NCBI GenBank assembly: GCA_022841325.1
Contig: JALHRS010000005.1
Location: 62,001 to 126,000, forward strand
Reading direction: 5' to 3'
Length of the DNA stretch: 64,000 nt
Source of the DNA: Lysobacterales bacterium
Lineage (GTDB): Bacteria; Pseudomonadota; Gammaproteobacteria; Xanthomonadales; SZUA-5
Every line of letters starts with the position of its first letter. Position 1 is the stretch's first letter. Positions 27,739 through 37,129 of the stretch are shown piece by piece. The notes beneath the pieces were generated by a model. The model saw only the letters and a program-made list of their open reading frames with translations. It had not been told where the DNA came from and made no database searches. The translations under genes and the position numbers were made by a program.

Positions 27739-30542
27739 TGTCTGAAACCAAACCGGTCCGTCGCGCCCAGCGCGCCGTAGGCCCACGTCTGCGCTGGCTG
27801 CTGATCGCCGTGCTGGCACTGTTCACGCTGCTGGCGGTCAACTCGGCCTATCTGGGCTCGATCACGCTGCTGGAATGGCTGAACGGCCGGACCTATCAGG
27901 ACTACACCTATCAGCTGATGTTCCTGTTCCATCTGCTGGTGGGCCTGCTGTTCGTGCTGCCAGCGCTGGTGTTCATCGGCGTGCACATGCGCAACACCTG
28001 GCGGCGGCCCAATCGTCGGGCGGTCTATGCCGGCCTCGGCCTGTTTGCGGCGGTGCTGATCCTGCTGATCAGCGGTGTGCTACTCGTGCGCTTCGAGGGT
28101 TTCGATCTGGGCCTGCCGGCGCTGCGCGAGAGCGCCTACTGGGCGCATATTGCCGCGCCACTGGCTTGCCTGTGGCTGTTCGTGCTGCATCGTCTGGCCG
28201 GTCCGCGCATCCGCTGGCGCGCCGGATTTGGCGTGGCTGCGGTGGGTCTGCTGTTTGCCGGCGGCATGGCCCTGCTGCAGCTGCAGGACCCGCGCGAATG
28301 GAATCAGGTCGGCCGCACCGGCGTTGCCGATTTCACGCCCGCGCTGGTGCGCTCGGCCACCGGCAACAACATCCCGGCGCAAACCCTGATGCGGGATGGT
28401 TATTGCAAGGAATGCCACGCCGAAGCGCACGAGCAGTGGAGCCAGAGCGTGCACCGCTTCGCCTCCTTCAACAATCCGGTGTATCTGATGTCGGTGCGCA
28501 ACACCCGCGAGGCGATGCTCAAGCGCGACGGCAGTGTGCGCGGTGCCCGCTTCTGCGCCGGTTGTCATGATCTGGTGCCGCTGCTCAGTGGCGCCTTCGA
28601 CGACCCGGATTTCGACGACGTCAATCACCCCACGGCGCATGCCGGCATCACCTGCACCTCCTGCCACGCCATCACCCATATCAACAGCGTGCGCGGCAAT
28701 GCCGATTTCACCATCGAGGAGCCGATCCACTATCCCTTCGCCTTCAGCGACAGCCCGCTGCTGGCCGGGCTCAGCCGGCAACTGGTCAAGGCCAATCCCG
28801 ATTTCCACAAGAAGACCTTCCTGAAGCCGCTGCACCGCAGCGCCGAGTTCTGCGGCAGCTGCCACAAGGTCAATCTGCCGCAGACCCTGAATCACTACAA
28901 ATGGCTGCGCGGGCAGAACCATTACGACAGCTTCCGCCTGAGCGGCGTGTCCGGCCACGGCGTGACCAGTTTCTACTACCCGCCGAAGGCCAGGGCCAAT
29001 TGCGCCGACTGTCATATGCCGCTGAAGGAATCGACCGATTTCGCCGCACGCGACTTCGGTGGCAGTGGTCAGCGCAGCATCCACCGCCATGATTTCGCCG
29101 CCGCCAACACCGCCTTGCCCTATCTGCTGGGTCTGGATCCGCAGACCATCGAACGCCGCCGCGACATGCTGCGGACCGCGCTGCGGGTGGATCTGATGGG
29201 CATCCGCGAGGGCGAGCGTATCGATGATCCGCTGATCGCACCGCTGCGCCCCGAGATTCCGCCGCTGCGCCCCGGCCGCAGCTATCTGCTACAGGTCGTG
29301 GTGCGTACCACCGGCATGGGCCACAGCTTCACCGAAGGCACGGCCGACTCCAACGAAGTCTGGGTGGAAGTGCGGGCCGAGCATCAGGGGAAGTTGATCG
29401 CCCACAGCGGCGGCCTCGATCCGCAGACACAGGCGGTCGATCCCTGGTCGCATTTCATCAATGCCTATGTGCTCGACCGCCACGGCCAGCGCATAGACCG
29501 GCGCAACGCCGAGGACATCTTCATCCCGCTCTACAACCACCAGATCCCGCCGGGTGCGGCCGATCTGCTGCACTACCGTCTGGATGTGCCAGCCGATGCC
29601 ACCGGTGAGATCGAGGTCAGCGTGCGCGTGCACTACCGCAAGTTCGACACCACGCTGATGCGCTACGTCGACAGTACGGTCTATCACAGTAATCCGCTGC
29701 CGATCATCACGCTGGCCGAGGACCAGCTGGTGTTTCCGGTGGGCGCTGACGCAACTGTGCGCCGGGTGGACGACAGTGCCATCCCGCTGTGGCAGCGCTG
29801 GAACGATTTCGGCATCGGCGCGCTGCGCAAGCCCGAACGCCGACAGCTGCGGCAGGCCGAGGAGGCCTTCACCCAGGTCGAAGCGCTGGGTCGCGGCGAT
29901 GGTGCCCTGAATCTGGCCCGGGTGTATCTGGAGGAAGGCCGCTTGCCCGAGGCGGCACTGGCGCTGGACCGCGCCAGTCGGGCGCAGGAAGCACCAGCGC
30001 CATGGTCGCTGGCCTGGTTTGGCGCCATGGTGCTGAAGCAGGAGGGTCAGCTGCCGCAGGCCCTGGAAGCGCTCAACGGACTGGTCGAGAACCGCTTTCC
30101 CGGCGCACGCGAGCGCGGTTTCGATTTCTCCCGCGACAACCGTCTGCTCGACGAACTGGGACTGACCTGGATGGAGCTGGCGAAGAGCGCGCGCGGTGAG
30201 GCCGCCGCCGGGCAGCGCAAGGCAGCCCTCATTCAGGCCCGCGACTGGTTCGAGCGCAGCCTGCTCCAGGATCCGGAAAACGCCAGTGCCCACTACAACC
30301 TGGAACAGATCTACCGGCAGCTCGGCGACGATGAGCTCGCCGGCCAGCACGGCGAACTGCACGCCACCTACAAGGTCGACGAAAACGCCCGCGATCAAGC
30401 CATCAGCGCCGCCCGCGCCCGCGACGCCGCCGCCCGCCACGCCGCCGATGCCGTGGTCATCTACGATCTGCAGCGCGCCGGAGCCGAGGGCTATGCGCAG
30501 CAGGTGGTGGAGTGGGCGCCAGACCAGGAGCAGGCTCCATGA
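27738..30542 (+). CDS. Membrane-anchored pentaheme cytochrome c with C-terminal TPRs
   Basis: A 934-residue fusion. The first ~190 residues hold about five membrane helices with several histidines, resembling a di-heme b-type or NapC-like anchor. Five c-heme motifs follow: CKECH (~223), CAGCH (~273), CTSCH (~306), CGSCH (~372) and CADCH (~422), arranged as in tetraheme/octaheme-type multiheme cytochromes. A beta-rich domain (~460-680) and TPR repeats (~690-900) complete it. It should pass electrons between the quinone pool and periplasmic partners. The start shares a base with the preceding stop (TGATG). The stop lies in the left edge of a family-D repeat. The electron partner is unknown. Confidence 0.88.
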   Translation: MSETKPVRRAQRAVGPRLRWLLIAVLALFTLLAVNSAYLGSITLLEWLNGRTYQDYTYQLMFLFHLLVGLLFVLPALVFIGVHMRNTWRRPNRRAVYAGLGLFAAVLILLISGVLLVRFEGFDLGLPALRESAYWAHIAAPLACLWLFVLHRLAGPRIRWRAGFGVAAVGLLFAGGMALLQLQDPREWNQVGRTGVADFTPALVRSATGNNIPAQTLMRDGYCKECHAEAHEQWSQSVHRFASFNNPVYLMSVRNTREAMLKRDGSVRGARFCAGCHDLVPLLSGAFDDPDFDDVNHPTAHAGITCTSCHAITHINSVRGNADFTIEEPIHYPFAFSDSPLLAGLSRQLVKANPDFHKKTFLKPLHRSAEFCGSCHKVNLPQTLNHYKWLRGQNHYDSFRLSGVSGHGVTSFYYPPKARANCADCHMPLKESTDFAARDFGGSGQRSIHRHDFAAANTALPYLLGLDPQTIERRRDMLRTALRVDLMGIREGERIDDPLIAPLRPEIPPLRPGRSYLLQVVVRTTGMGHSFTEGTADSNEVWVEVRAEHQGKLIAHSGGLDPQTQAVDPWSHFINAYVLDRHGQRIDRRNAEDIFIPLYNHQIPPGAADLLHYRLDVPADATGEIEVSVRVHYRKFDTTLMRYVDSTVYHSNPLPIITLAEDQLVFPVGADATVRRVDDSAIPLWQRWNDFGIGALRKPERRQLRQAEEAFTQVEALGRGDGALNLARVYLEEGRLPEAALALDRASRAQEAPAPWSLAWFGAMVLKQEGQLPQALEALNGLVENRFPGARERGFDFSRDNRLLDELGLTWMELAKSARGEAAAGQRKAALIQARDWFERSLLQDPENASAHYNLEQIYRQLGDDELAGQHGELHATYKVDENARDQAISAARARDAAARHAADAVVIYDLQRAGAEGYAQQVVEWAPDQEQAP

Positions 30543-30663
30543 GTTGCTGGACCCAGCCCGTTGCTGGCGTCATTGCGAGGCGCGCAGCGACGAAGCAATC
30601 CAGTGCTTCTGCAGCGGTGCATCTGGATTGCTTCCCCCGGATCAAGTCCGGGGTCGCAATGAC
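30533..30663. repeat. Family D repeat, copy 1
   Basis: The left flank GGCTCCATGA contains the cytochrome gene's stop codon. The main palindrome runs from CGTCATTGCGAGG (30568) to GGGGTCGCAATGACG (30663) and includes GATTGCTTCCCCCGGATCAA. Copies are at 36948-37078 and 55187-55316. Confidence 0.85.
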
Positions 30664-30711
30664 GCCGGTCACCGGCTACGCCTTTTCTCCGATCTCAACC
30701 GGTAGCACTGA

Positions 30712-32565
30712 ATGAACCACTCCCCCGAAACCCCCGAGCAGGAGCCGGAACAGGACGACCACATCATCGGCGCGGCTTTCCGCTGGTCGCTGCTGGCGAT
30801 ACTGGCGCTGGCTCTGCTGGTGGCGGTGGGCCTGGGCATTCGCGCCTGGCTCAAGCCGGTGGCGGTCGAACCCGTGCAGAGTGCAAAGGCCGATCTGGAC
30901 AGCCTGCTCAAGCCCTCCGCTCTGCCCCCGCTGCCTGATATTCCGTTCACCGATATCACCGTCGCTGCCGGCATCGATTTCAGCCATCGCAACGGCGCCA
31001 CCGGCGAGCGTCTGCTGCCGGAGACCATGGGCGGCGGCGTAGCTTTCTTCGACGTCGATCAGGACGGCGATCAGGACCTGTTGCTGGTCGATTCCGGCCC
31101 CTGGCCCGATCAGGCCGCCGGCGACTGGGTGGGCGCCTTGCGCCTGTATCGCAACGAAGGCGGCGCCCGTTTCACCGAGATCACCACCCAGAGTGGTCTT
31201 GCCGGTATCCAGGCCTACGGCATGGGTGTGGCCATCGGCGACTACGATGGCGACAGCTGGCCTGACATCTTCCTGAGTGCACTCGGCAGCAACCTTCTGT
31301 TCCGCAACGACAAGGGCCGGTTCACGGACGTGACCGCGAGTGCCGGCGTCGCTGGCGAGGCCACGCGCTGGAGCAGCAGTGCAGGCTTCTTCGACCATGA
31401 CCGCGATGGCCAGCTTGATCTGATCGTCGTCAACTACGTCGACTGGAGCCGCGAGCGCGATTTTGCCGTGGACTATCGCCTGGACGGCATCGGTCGCGCC
31501 TATGGGCCACCGACCAATTTCCCGGGCACCCAGAGCTATCTGTACCACAACCTCGGCGACGGCCGTTTCGAGGAGATCGGGGCAGCCGCCGGTCTGCACG
31601 TGGTCCAGGCCGACGGCGCATCCGCGGTTGGCAAGGGACTGGCGCTGCTGACCGAGGATCTGGATGGGGATGGCTGGACCGATATCGTCATCGCCAACGA
31701 CACCGTGCGCAATTTCGTGTTCCGCAACCTCGGCGAGCGCGGCGGCTTCGAGGAAGTCGGCGAAGACTGGGGCCTCGGCTACGACCGCAATGGCCTGGCC
31801 ACCGGCGCCATGGGCATCGATTCCGGATCGGTGCTCGACGATGGTTCACGCGCTATCGCCATCGGCAATTTCGCCAACGAGATGACCTCCTTCTATGTCA
31901 GCCAGGGCGATCCCACCCAATATGCAGACGAAGCCATCGTTTCCGGCATCGGCCCTTCGTCGCGGCTGGCACTGAGCTTTGGACTGTTCTTCTTCGATGC
32001 CGATCAGGACGGGCGCCTGGACCTGCTGCAGGCCAATGGCCATGTCGAGAACGAGATCCAGCGCGTGCAGGCCAGCCAGCACTATGCGCAGCCACCGCAG
32101 CTCTACTGGAACTGCGGCAGCGCCTGCCCCAATCCGATGGTGGAACTACCGGCCGACAAGCTTGGCGATCTGCTGCAGCCGATGGTTGGCCGTGGCGCCG
32201 CCTACGCCGATATCGATGGCGACGGCGATCTGGATGTGGTGCTGACCCAGATCGGCGGAGCGCCGCGACTGCTGCGCAATGACCAGCAGCTCGCCGGTCA
32301 CTGGCTGCGGGTGCAGCTGATCGGAGCCGCCCCCAACACCGAAGCCCTGGGTGCACGCGTGGAACTGCGCGCCGGCGGCCGGGTGCAAAGCCGCCCGGTC
32401 AGTCGCAATCGCAGCTATCTGTCGCAGACGGAGTTGCCGGTGAGCTTCGGGCTGGGCGAGGCAAGCGCCATCGAATCCCTGCGCGTGATCTGGCCGGATG
32501 GGCAGGTGCAGGAGGTGGCGCCGCCAGCGGTCGATCAGATGCTGGTGGTCAGGCAAGGTCAGTAG
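30712..32565 (+). CDS. CRTAC1-like protein: membrane anchor, FG-GAP repeats, ASPIC/UnbV
   Basis: 617 residues. A short cytoplasmic N-terminus and one membrane helix (residues ~24-46) are followed by FG-GAP/VCBS repeats with the motifs DVDQDGDQDLLLVD, DYDGDSWPDIFLS, DHDRDGQLDLIVV, DLDGDGWTDIVIA, DADQDGRLDLLQA and DIDGDGDLDVVLT. The ASPIC/UnbV domain is at the C-terminus ('ALGARVELRAGGR', 'RSYLSQTELPVSFGLG', 'VIWPDGQVQEV'). It should face the periplasm. The family has no established biochemical role; ASPIC/UnbV proteins often accompany cytochromes and TPR proteins. A repeat separates it from the cytochrome gene. The TAG stop is in a GTAGCCCC sequence. Confidence 0.9.
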   Translation: MNHSPETPEQEPEQDDHIIGAAFRWSLLAILALALLVAVGLGIRAWLKPVAVEPVQSAKADLDSLLKPSALPPLPDIPFTDITVAAGIDFSHRNGATGERLLPETMGGGVAFFDVDQDGDQDLLLVDSGPWPDQAAGDWVGALRLYRNEGGARFTEITTQSGLAGIQAYGMGVAIGDYDGDSWPDIFLSALGSNLLFRNDKGRFTDVTASAGVAGEATRWSSSAGFFDHDRDGQLDLIVVNYVDWSRERDFAVDYRLDGIGRAYGPPTNFPGTQSYLYHNLGDGRFEEIGAAAGLHVVQADGASAVGKGLALLTEDLDGDGWTDIVIANDTVRNFVFRNLGERGGFEEVGEDWGLGYDRNGLATGAMGIDSGSVLDDGSRAIAIGNFANEMTSFYVSQGDPTQYADEAIVSGIGPSSRLALSFGLFFFDADQDGRLDLLQANGHVENEIQRVQASQHYAQPPQLYWNCGSACPNPMVELPADKLGDLLQPMVGRGAAYADIDGDGDLDVVLTQIGGAPRLLRNDQQLAGHWLRVQLIGAAPNTEALGARVELRAGGRVQSRPVSRNRSYLSQTELPVSFGLGEASAIESLRVIWPDGQVQEVAPPAVDQMLVVRQGQ

Positions 32566-32584
32566 CCCCGGCAGTTCGCTCTCG

Positions 32585-32687
32585 GTGGGAGCGGGCTCTG
32601 CCCGCGACAGACAGTCCCGGCGAGCGGTCGTGACCCCGGACTTCGCGGAGCGTCCGTCACCCTTGTCGCGGCTGAAGCCGCTCCCAC
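32585..32687. repeat. Family C repeat pair
   Basis: GTGGGAGCGGGCTCTGCCCG at the left and TCGCGGCTGAAGCCGCTCCC at the right form an inverted pair about 55 nt apart. It lies between the convergent CRTAC1-like and DegT genes. Confidence 0.8.
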
Positions 32688-32729
32688 AGGGCTCGCACTT
32701 GTGGCTGTACGAGCCGCCCATGCCCGCGA

Positions 32730-33848
32730 TCAGCGACCTTTCAACAGCCGCAACAGCTCCGCACACACCCGGTTCACCTGCTCCTCGCTCATGGCCGGGA
32801 ACAGCGGCAAGGCCAGACAGCGGCTGCCTGCATCTTCGGTCACCGCCAGATCGAGGCAGCGATGCCGATCGCGATGGAAGGGCAACTGGTGCACCGGCGG
32901 GAAGTACACATTGCAACCGATACCCAGCGCACGCAGGCCGGCGATCACCGCATCGCGACGCGGCGCCAGCGCTCGCTGCAGCCGGATCGGATAGGTGAAC
33001 CAGGCGATTTCGTCACCGGCTGCCACCGGCGCGGGTAGCTGCAGGCGCTCGTCCCCGGCCAGACGCTGCCGATAGGCTTCGGCCAGCGCTCGACGCCTGA
33101 GCAATGAAGCCTGCAGCCGCAGCAGTTGCACCCGCCCCAGCGCCGCATGAAATTCGGACAGGCGCGCGCTGTGTCCGGGCAGATCCTGCAATCGGCTGCC
33201 ACTGTCCGGATCGAAGCCCTGGTTGCGCAACTGCCGGCAGCGCAGCAACAGCTCCGGATCGTTCCCCAGCAGCGCCCCACCCTCGCCGGTGGCGACCGGC
33301 TTGTTGGGATAGAAGGCCACCGCACCCAGATCGCCCAAACTTCCGACCGCCCGCCCCTGCCAGCGCGCACCGATGGCTTCGCAGGCATCTTCAATGACGG
33401 CCAGTTGGTGACGCTGCGCCAGTTCCAGGATCGGCGCCATCGGCGCCGGCCGTCCGAACAGGTGCACCGGCAGGATCGCCCGCGTGCGTGGCCCTATCGC
33501 TGCTTCGATGGCAGCCGGGCTGATGTTCAGATCGGTGGCATCGACATCGACCAGCACCGGCGACGCACCGGCACCGAGGATGGCATTGACCGAACCGACG
33601 AAGGTGTAGGCCGGTGTGATCACTTCGGCGCCCGCACCGATGCCCAGCGCTTCCAGCGCGATCTGCAAAGCCATGGTGCCGGAATTGGTAGCGACCGCGG
33701 CCGTCGTGCCGATCAGCGCCGCCAGTTCGCCCTCGAAGGCCGGCAGCTGCTCGCCAAAGCTCCAGCGACCGCTGCGCAGCACGGCCAGCAGCGCCTGTTC
33801 CTCTTCCAGCGCCCACTCGGGCGAGGCCAGCGGAATCTCACTCGCCAT
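32730..33848 (-). CDS. DegT/DnrJ/EryC1/StrS-family sugar aminotransferase
   Basis: A 372-residue PLP enzyme of the DegT family, which makes amino sugars from keto-sugar nucleotides. It shows the substrate/PLP motifs 'ATNSGTMALQIALEALGIG', PAYTFVGSVNAI and VIEDACEAIGARWQG, and the PLP lysine in AFYPNKPVATGEGG. I placed the start at ATG 33848 (MASEIPLASPEW), which overlaps the preceding NeuC-like gene by 11 nt. Upstream in-frame starts would lie further inside that gene. With NeuC this resembles legionaminic or other nonulosonic-acid synthesis, but no NeuB- or NeuA-like gene is present here, so the product sugar is open. Confidence 0.92.
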   Translation of the reverse strand: MASEIPLASPEWALEEEQALLAVLRSGRWSFGEQLPAFEGELAALIGTTAAVATNSGTMALQIALEALGIGAGAEVITPAYTFVGSVNAILGAGASPVLVDVDATDLNISPAAIEAAIGPRTRAILPVHLFGRPAPMAPILELAQRHQLAVIEDACEAIGARWQGRAVGSLGDLGAVAFYPNKPVATGEGGALLGNDPELLLRCRQLRNQGFDPDSGSRLQDLPGHSARLSEFHAALGRVQLLRLQASLLRRRALAEAYRQRLAGDERLQLPAPVAAGDEIAWFTYPIRLQRALAPRRDAVIAGLRALGIGCNVYFPPVHQLPFHRDRHRCLDLAVTEDAGSRCLALPLFPAMSEEQVNRVCAELLRLLKGR

Positions 33849-35046
33849 GATCGAAGCCCGCACGGCCATCGCCGGCCAGCGGCAGCGCCCGCTTGCGCAG
33901 GAGGCGCTCATCCAGTGGCAGCTGGCGCAGTATGGTGGCGATCGCTTCTGCAGCGCGGCCATCGCCATAGGGATTGCACATGCCCGTCAGACTTGCTCGA
34001 AAGGCCGGGCTCAGCGCCCGTTCGATCGCCCCCCGAATCGCGCCCGCTTCAGCGACCACATCGATGATGTTCGTCGCGCGTTCGCGACCGGCCTGGCGAT
34101 CGCCGATGTTGACGCAGGGCAATGCCAGCGAGGGGCTTTCCATGATGCCGCTGCTGGAGTTGCCGATCAGCACGGCGGCTGCCTGCAGCAAGGCCCAGTA
34201 ATCACGGTGTTCCAGATTGACGAACAGTCGCGCCTGGGCATGGCGCGAACAGAACTCCCTGGCCATGGCGATGATCTGCTCGCGCCCGGCATCGGCATTG
34301 GGAAAACAGAAGGCGATCGGTTCGGCGCTGCCTTCCAGGGCATCAAACAGCGTCATCGCTTCCGCTGCGGGATCGCGCAGCAGCGTGACCGGATGCCAGG
34401 CCACCACCATCGGCCTCTGCCCGGCGCCGTAACCCAGACGCGGCAGCAGTTCGGCCGCCGCTGGCAACTGGCTGCGGCGCAGATGATCGAGCGATGGCGC
34501 GCCGACCTGATGCACGCGCCAGGCCTCCTCGCCCATCGCCAGCACCCGCCGGCGCGCCTGTGCGGTCGGCACCAGATGCACGTGGGCGAGTTTGCTCAGC
34601 GCATTGCGCACGGCGTCGTCGATGGCCCCCTCACTGACTTCGCCGCCCTCGATGTGGGCGATCGGAATACGCAGAGCCAGGGCCACCGACGCCGGCGCCA
34701 GCATCTCGTAGCGATCGGCAATCAGCAGCAGCAGATCGGGACGCAGTCGGCCCAGCGTGTCCGCCAGCCCCAGCGTGGCCACGCCGATGGTCTTGGCCAT
34801 GCCGACATCGGAGTCGGAGTCCAGCAGGCATTCGATGCAGGCATCCAGACCAAAGCCATCCTCGACAAAACGCCGCTGGGTGTCGCCAAAACGCGGCGAA
34901 CTGTGCGCGGCCATGGCGATGGTCAGCAGTTCCACATCCGCTGCCTGCTGCAGTTCGCGCATCACCCAATACAGGTGACCGTAATCGGCACGCGAACTGC
35001 TGACCACCGCAATCCGCCGTCTCCGGGCTGGCTCAGCTTCACTCAC
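33838..35046 (-). CDS. Hydrolysing UDP-GlcNAc 2-epimerase, NeuC/LegG-like
   Basis: A 402-residue protein of the hydrolysing UDP-N-acetylglucosamine 2-epimerase family. It opens RRIAVVSSSRADYGHLYWVM, the NeuC-type signature, and continues with ADRYEMLAPASVAL, HIEGGEVSEGAIDDAVRNA, 'LIGNSSSGIMES' and 'NIGDRQAGRERATNII'. Such enzymes release ManNAc-type sugars for nonulosonic acids. I prefer GTG 35046 (GGAGA at good spacing); ATG 35091 would add 15 residues. It forms a two-gene unit with the DegT gene, on the strand opposite the flanking CRTAC1-like genes. Confidence 0.92.
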   Translation of the reverse strand: MSEAEPARRRRIAVVSSSRADYGHLYWVMRELQQAADVELLTIAMAAHSSPRFGDTQRRFVEDGFGLDACIECLLDSDSDVGMAKTIGVATLGLADTLGRLRPDLLLLIADRYEMLAPASVALALRIPIAHIEGGEVSEGAIDDAVRNALSKLAHVHLVPTAQARRRVLAMGEEAWRVHQVGAPSLDHLRRSQLPAAAELLPRLGYGAGQRPMVVAWHPVTLLRDPAAEAMTLFDALEGSAEPIAFCFPNADAGREQIIAMAREFCSRHAQARLFVNLEHRDYWALLQAAAVLIGNSSSGIMESPSLALPCVNIGDRQAGRERATNIIDVVAEAGAIRGAIERALSPAFRASLTGMCNPYGDGRAAEAIATILRQLPLDERLLRKRALPLAGDGRAGFDHGE

Positions 35047-35249
35047 AACAAGGTCTCCGAGTTGATGTAGCGCCGCCACTGGGGCAGGCATTCTGCCCGT
35101 TTTCAGCGCTCGAACCGGCTACACCGGCCGCTTTGCTATCCTCGCAGAGCCGATGCGAGCGTCTCGTCTGCGCCTGCCTGGGCTTGCTCGTGAAATCGTC
35201 TTCGACTGCTGTGCATCCACCCCCCGAAACACCTGCGAATCCTGCAACC

Positions 35250-36959
35250 ATGCCCTGTTCTGTGCCCCTGGCGCCTTCCCTGCTCCTGGCTCTGTGCCTT
35301 GCCGCCCCGCCAACCCTGGCGCGGGCCGCTGATCTGCTGACCGACCTCACTGCGGCCAGCGGCCTGCAGTTCCGCTACGACAATGGCATGAGCGGCAAGA
35401 TGTACTTTCCCGAGATCATGGGCGCCGGCGTCGGCGTGCTCGATTACGACAATGACGGCAAACTGGACATCTATCTGGTTCAGGGCGGCGCCCTGGGACC
35501 GGACATCGGACCCACGCAGCGCAAATCGGGCGATCGTTTGTTCCGCAACCTCGGCAGCAAGGGCCAGCTGCGCTTCGAAGATGTCACGGCCAAGTCCGGC
35601 ATCGATGCGCGCGGCTATGGCATGGGCGTGGCCGTGGCCGATATCGACAACGACGGCGACGACGACATCTACTTGCTGAACTTCGGACCCAACCAGCTCT
35701 GGCGCAACAACGGTGACGGCAGTTTCACCGACATCACCGCCAAATCCGGCCTCGGCGATCCGCGCTGGAGCGTCAGCGCCAGCTTTGCCGACTTCGATGG
35801 CGACGGCAAGCTCGATCTGTACGTGGCCAACTATGTCGATTTCAGTTTCGCCAATCACAAGGACTGCAAGAGCATGGGCGGCGGTGAGGTCGACTACTGC
35901 TCGCCCTCGGCCTATCCGCCGGTGGCGGACAGGCTCTATCGCAACCTCGGTGATGGGCGCTACGAAGATGTCAGCGAGCGTTCCGGCATCGCCGCGGCCA
36001 AAGAGCCGGGACTGGGCGTGGTCGCTGCCGACTTCAATCGCGATGGCAAGATCGACTTCTATGTCGCCAATGATGGCAAGCCCAATTTCCTGTGGCTGAA
36101 TCAGGGCGACGGCCGCTTTGTCGACGACGCCGTGCTGGCCGGCGCCGCGGTCAATGCCGATGGTGCCGCCGAGGCCGGCATGGGTGTGGCCGTGGCCGAT
36201 TTCGATCGCTCCGGCGAGCTGGACCTGTTCATCACCCATATGCGCAACGAGAGCAACACGCTCTATGCCGGGGTTGGCGAGGGCTGGTTCGAGGACCGCA
36301 GCGCCCGCAGCGGACTGGCCGCCAGCAGCATGGCCTACACCGGCTTTGGCACCGGCTGGTTCGACCTGGATCTGGATGGATGGCTGGATCTGTTCGTGGC
36401 CAACGGCGCGGTCGTGCGCGAGCCCGAGCCACCGAAGGCCGAGCTGGCCTATCCCTATGCGCAGACCGATCAGCTCTATCTGCACAATGGCAAGTCCGGT
36501 CGCGAAGCCGCTTATGTCGAGGCCAGTGCCCGCGCCGGATCCGCCCTGCGCGCTCGCGGCATCACCCGCGGCGCTGCCTTCGCCGACCTGGACAACGATG
36601 GCGATAGCGAAATCGTGCTGTCGAACATCAATGGTCCGGCCCGGATACTCACCAGTGTCGTGCCCAAAGGGCGTCACTGGATCGGCCTCGAACTGTACGA
36701 CCGCAGTGGCAAGCTGCGGCTGAGCCCGCTGGCGCTGCGCCGCATCACCAGTGCCGACAGCGGCATCATCGGCCAGGCCCGCAGTGACGGCTCCTACGCC
36801 TCGGCCAATGATCCGCGCGCTGTCTTTGGCCTCGGCAGCGACGAGCAGGCCCAGACCATCGAAGTGCAGTGGCCGGATGGCGCCATCGAACGCTACGAGA
36901 ACCTGGCCGTGGATCGCTATCACCGACTGCAACAGGGCCAAGGGCAAGGCTCTCCATGA
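35250..36959 (+). CDS. CRTAC1-like exported FG-GAP protein
   Basis: ATG 35250 gives a 569-residue product with a Sec signal peptide (MPCSVPLAPSLLLALCLAAP, cleavage near LARAAD). The mature part is FG-GAP/VCBS repeats with DYDNDGKLDIYLV, DIDNDGDDDIYLL, DFDGDGKLDLYVA, DFNRDGKIDFYVA, DFDRSGELDLFIT and DLDLDGWLDLFVA, and ends with an ASPIC/UnbV-like segment ('RAVFGLGSDEQAQTIEVQWPDGAIERY'). It is a soluble counterpart of the 30712-32565 protein, and the two probably arose by duplication. A NeuC/DegT cassette on the other strand separates them. The final codons and TGA lie in the left edge of a family-D repeat. Confidence 0.88.
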   Translation: MPCSVPLAPSLLLALCLAAPPTLARAADLLTDLTAASGLQFRYDNGMSGKMYFPEIMGAGVGVLDYDNDGKLDIYLVQGGALGPDIGPTQRKSGDRLFRNLGSKGQLRFEDVTAKSGIDARGYGMGVAVADIDNDGDDDIYLLNFGPNQLWRNNGDGSFTDITAKSGLGDPRWSVSASFADFDGDGKLDLYVANYVDFSFANHKDCKSMGGGEVDYCSPSAYPPVADRLYRNLGDGRYEDVSERSGIAAAKEPGLGVVAADFNRDGKIDFYVANDGKPNFLWLNQGDGRFVDDAVLAGAAVNADGAAEAGMGVAVADFDRSGELDLFITHMRNESNTLYAGVGEGWFEDRSARSGLAASSMAYTGFGTGWFDLDLDGWLDLFVANGAVVREPEPPKAELAYPYAQTDQLYLHNGKSGREAAYVEASARAGSALRARGITRGAAFADLDNDGDSEIVLSNINGPARILTSVVPKGRHWIGLELYDRSGKLRLSPLALRRITSADSGIIGQARSDGSYASANDPRAVFGLGSDEQAQTIEVQWPDGAIERYENLAVDRYHRLQQGQGQGSP

Positions 36960-37078
36960 ACCCATGCCCCAGGTCACTGATGCGTCATTGCGAGGAGCGC
37001 AGCGACGAAGCAATCCAGTACTTCTGCGGCGGTGTGTCTGGAGGGCTTCCCCCGAATCAAGTCGGGGTCGCAATGACG
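36948..37078. repeat. Family D repeat, copy 2
   Basis: The element starts with GGCTCTCCATGAACCCATG, which supplies the stop codon of the CRTAC1-like gene. It continues with the palindrome from CGTCATTGCGAGGAGCGCAG (36983) to GGGGTCGCAATGACG (37078). It fills most of the gap to the TPR gene. Confidence 0.88.
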
Positions 37079-37129
37079 CCAGTTCATGGTCCGTGTGCTG
37101 TGTCCCGCCCACACCGGTGGCTCGATAGC

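Noticed and set aside
25627-27819. 730-codon minus-strand open frame antisense to the FG-GAP lipoprotein
   Set aside because: The plus frame has a lipobox, TPR and Ca-binding FG-GAP motifs and is coupled to both neighbours; the antisense frame shows no motif.
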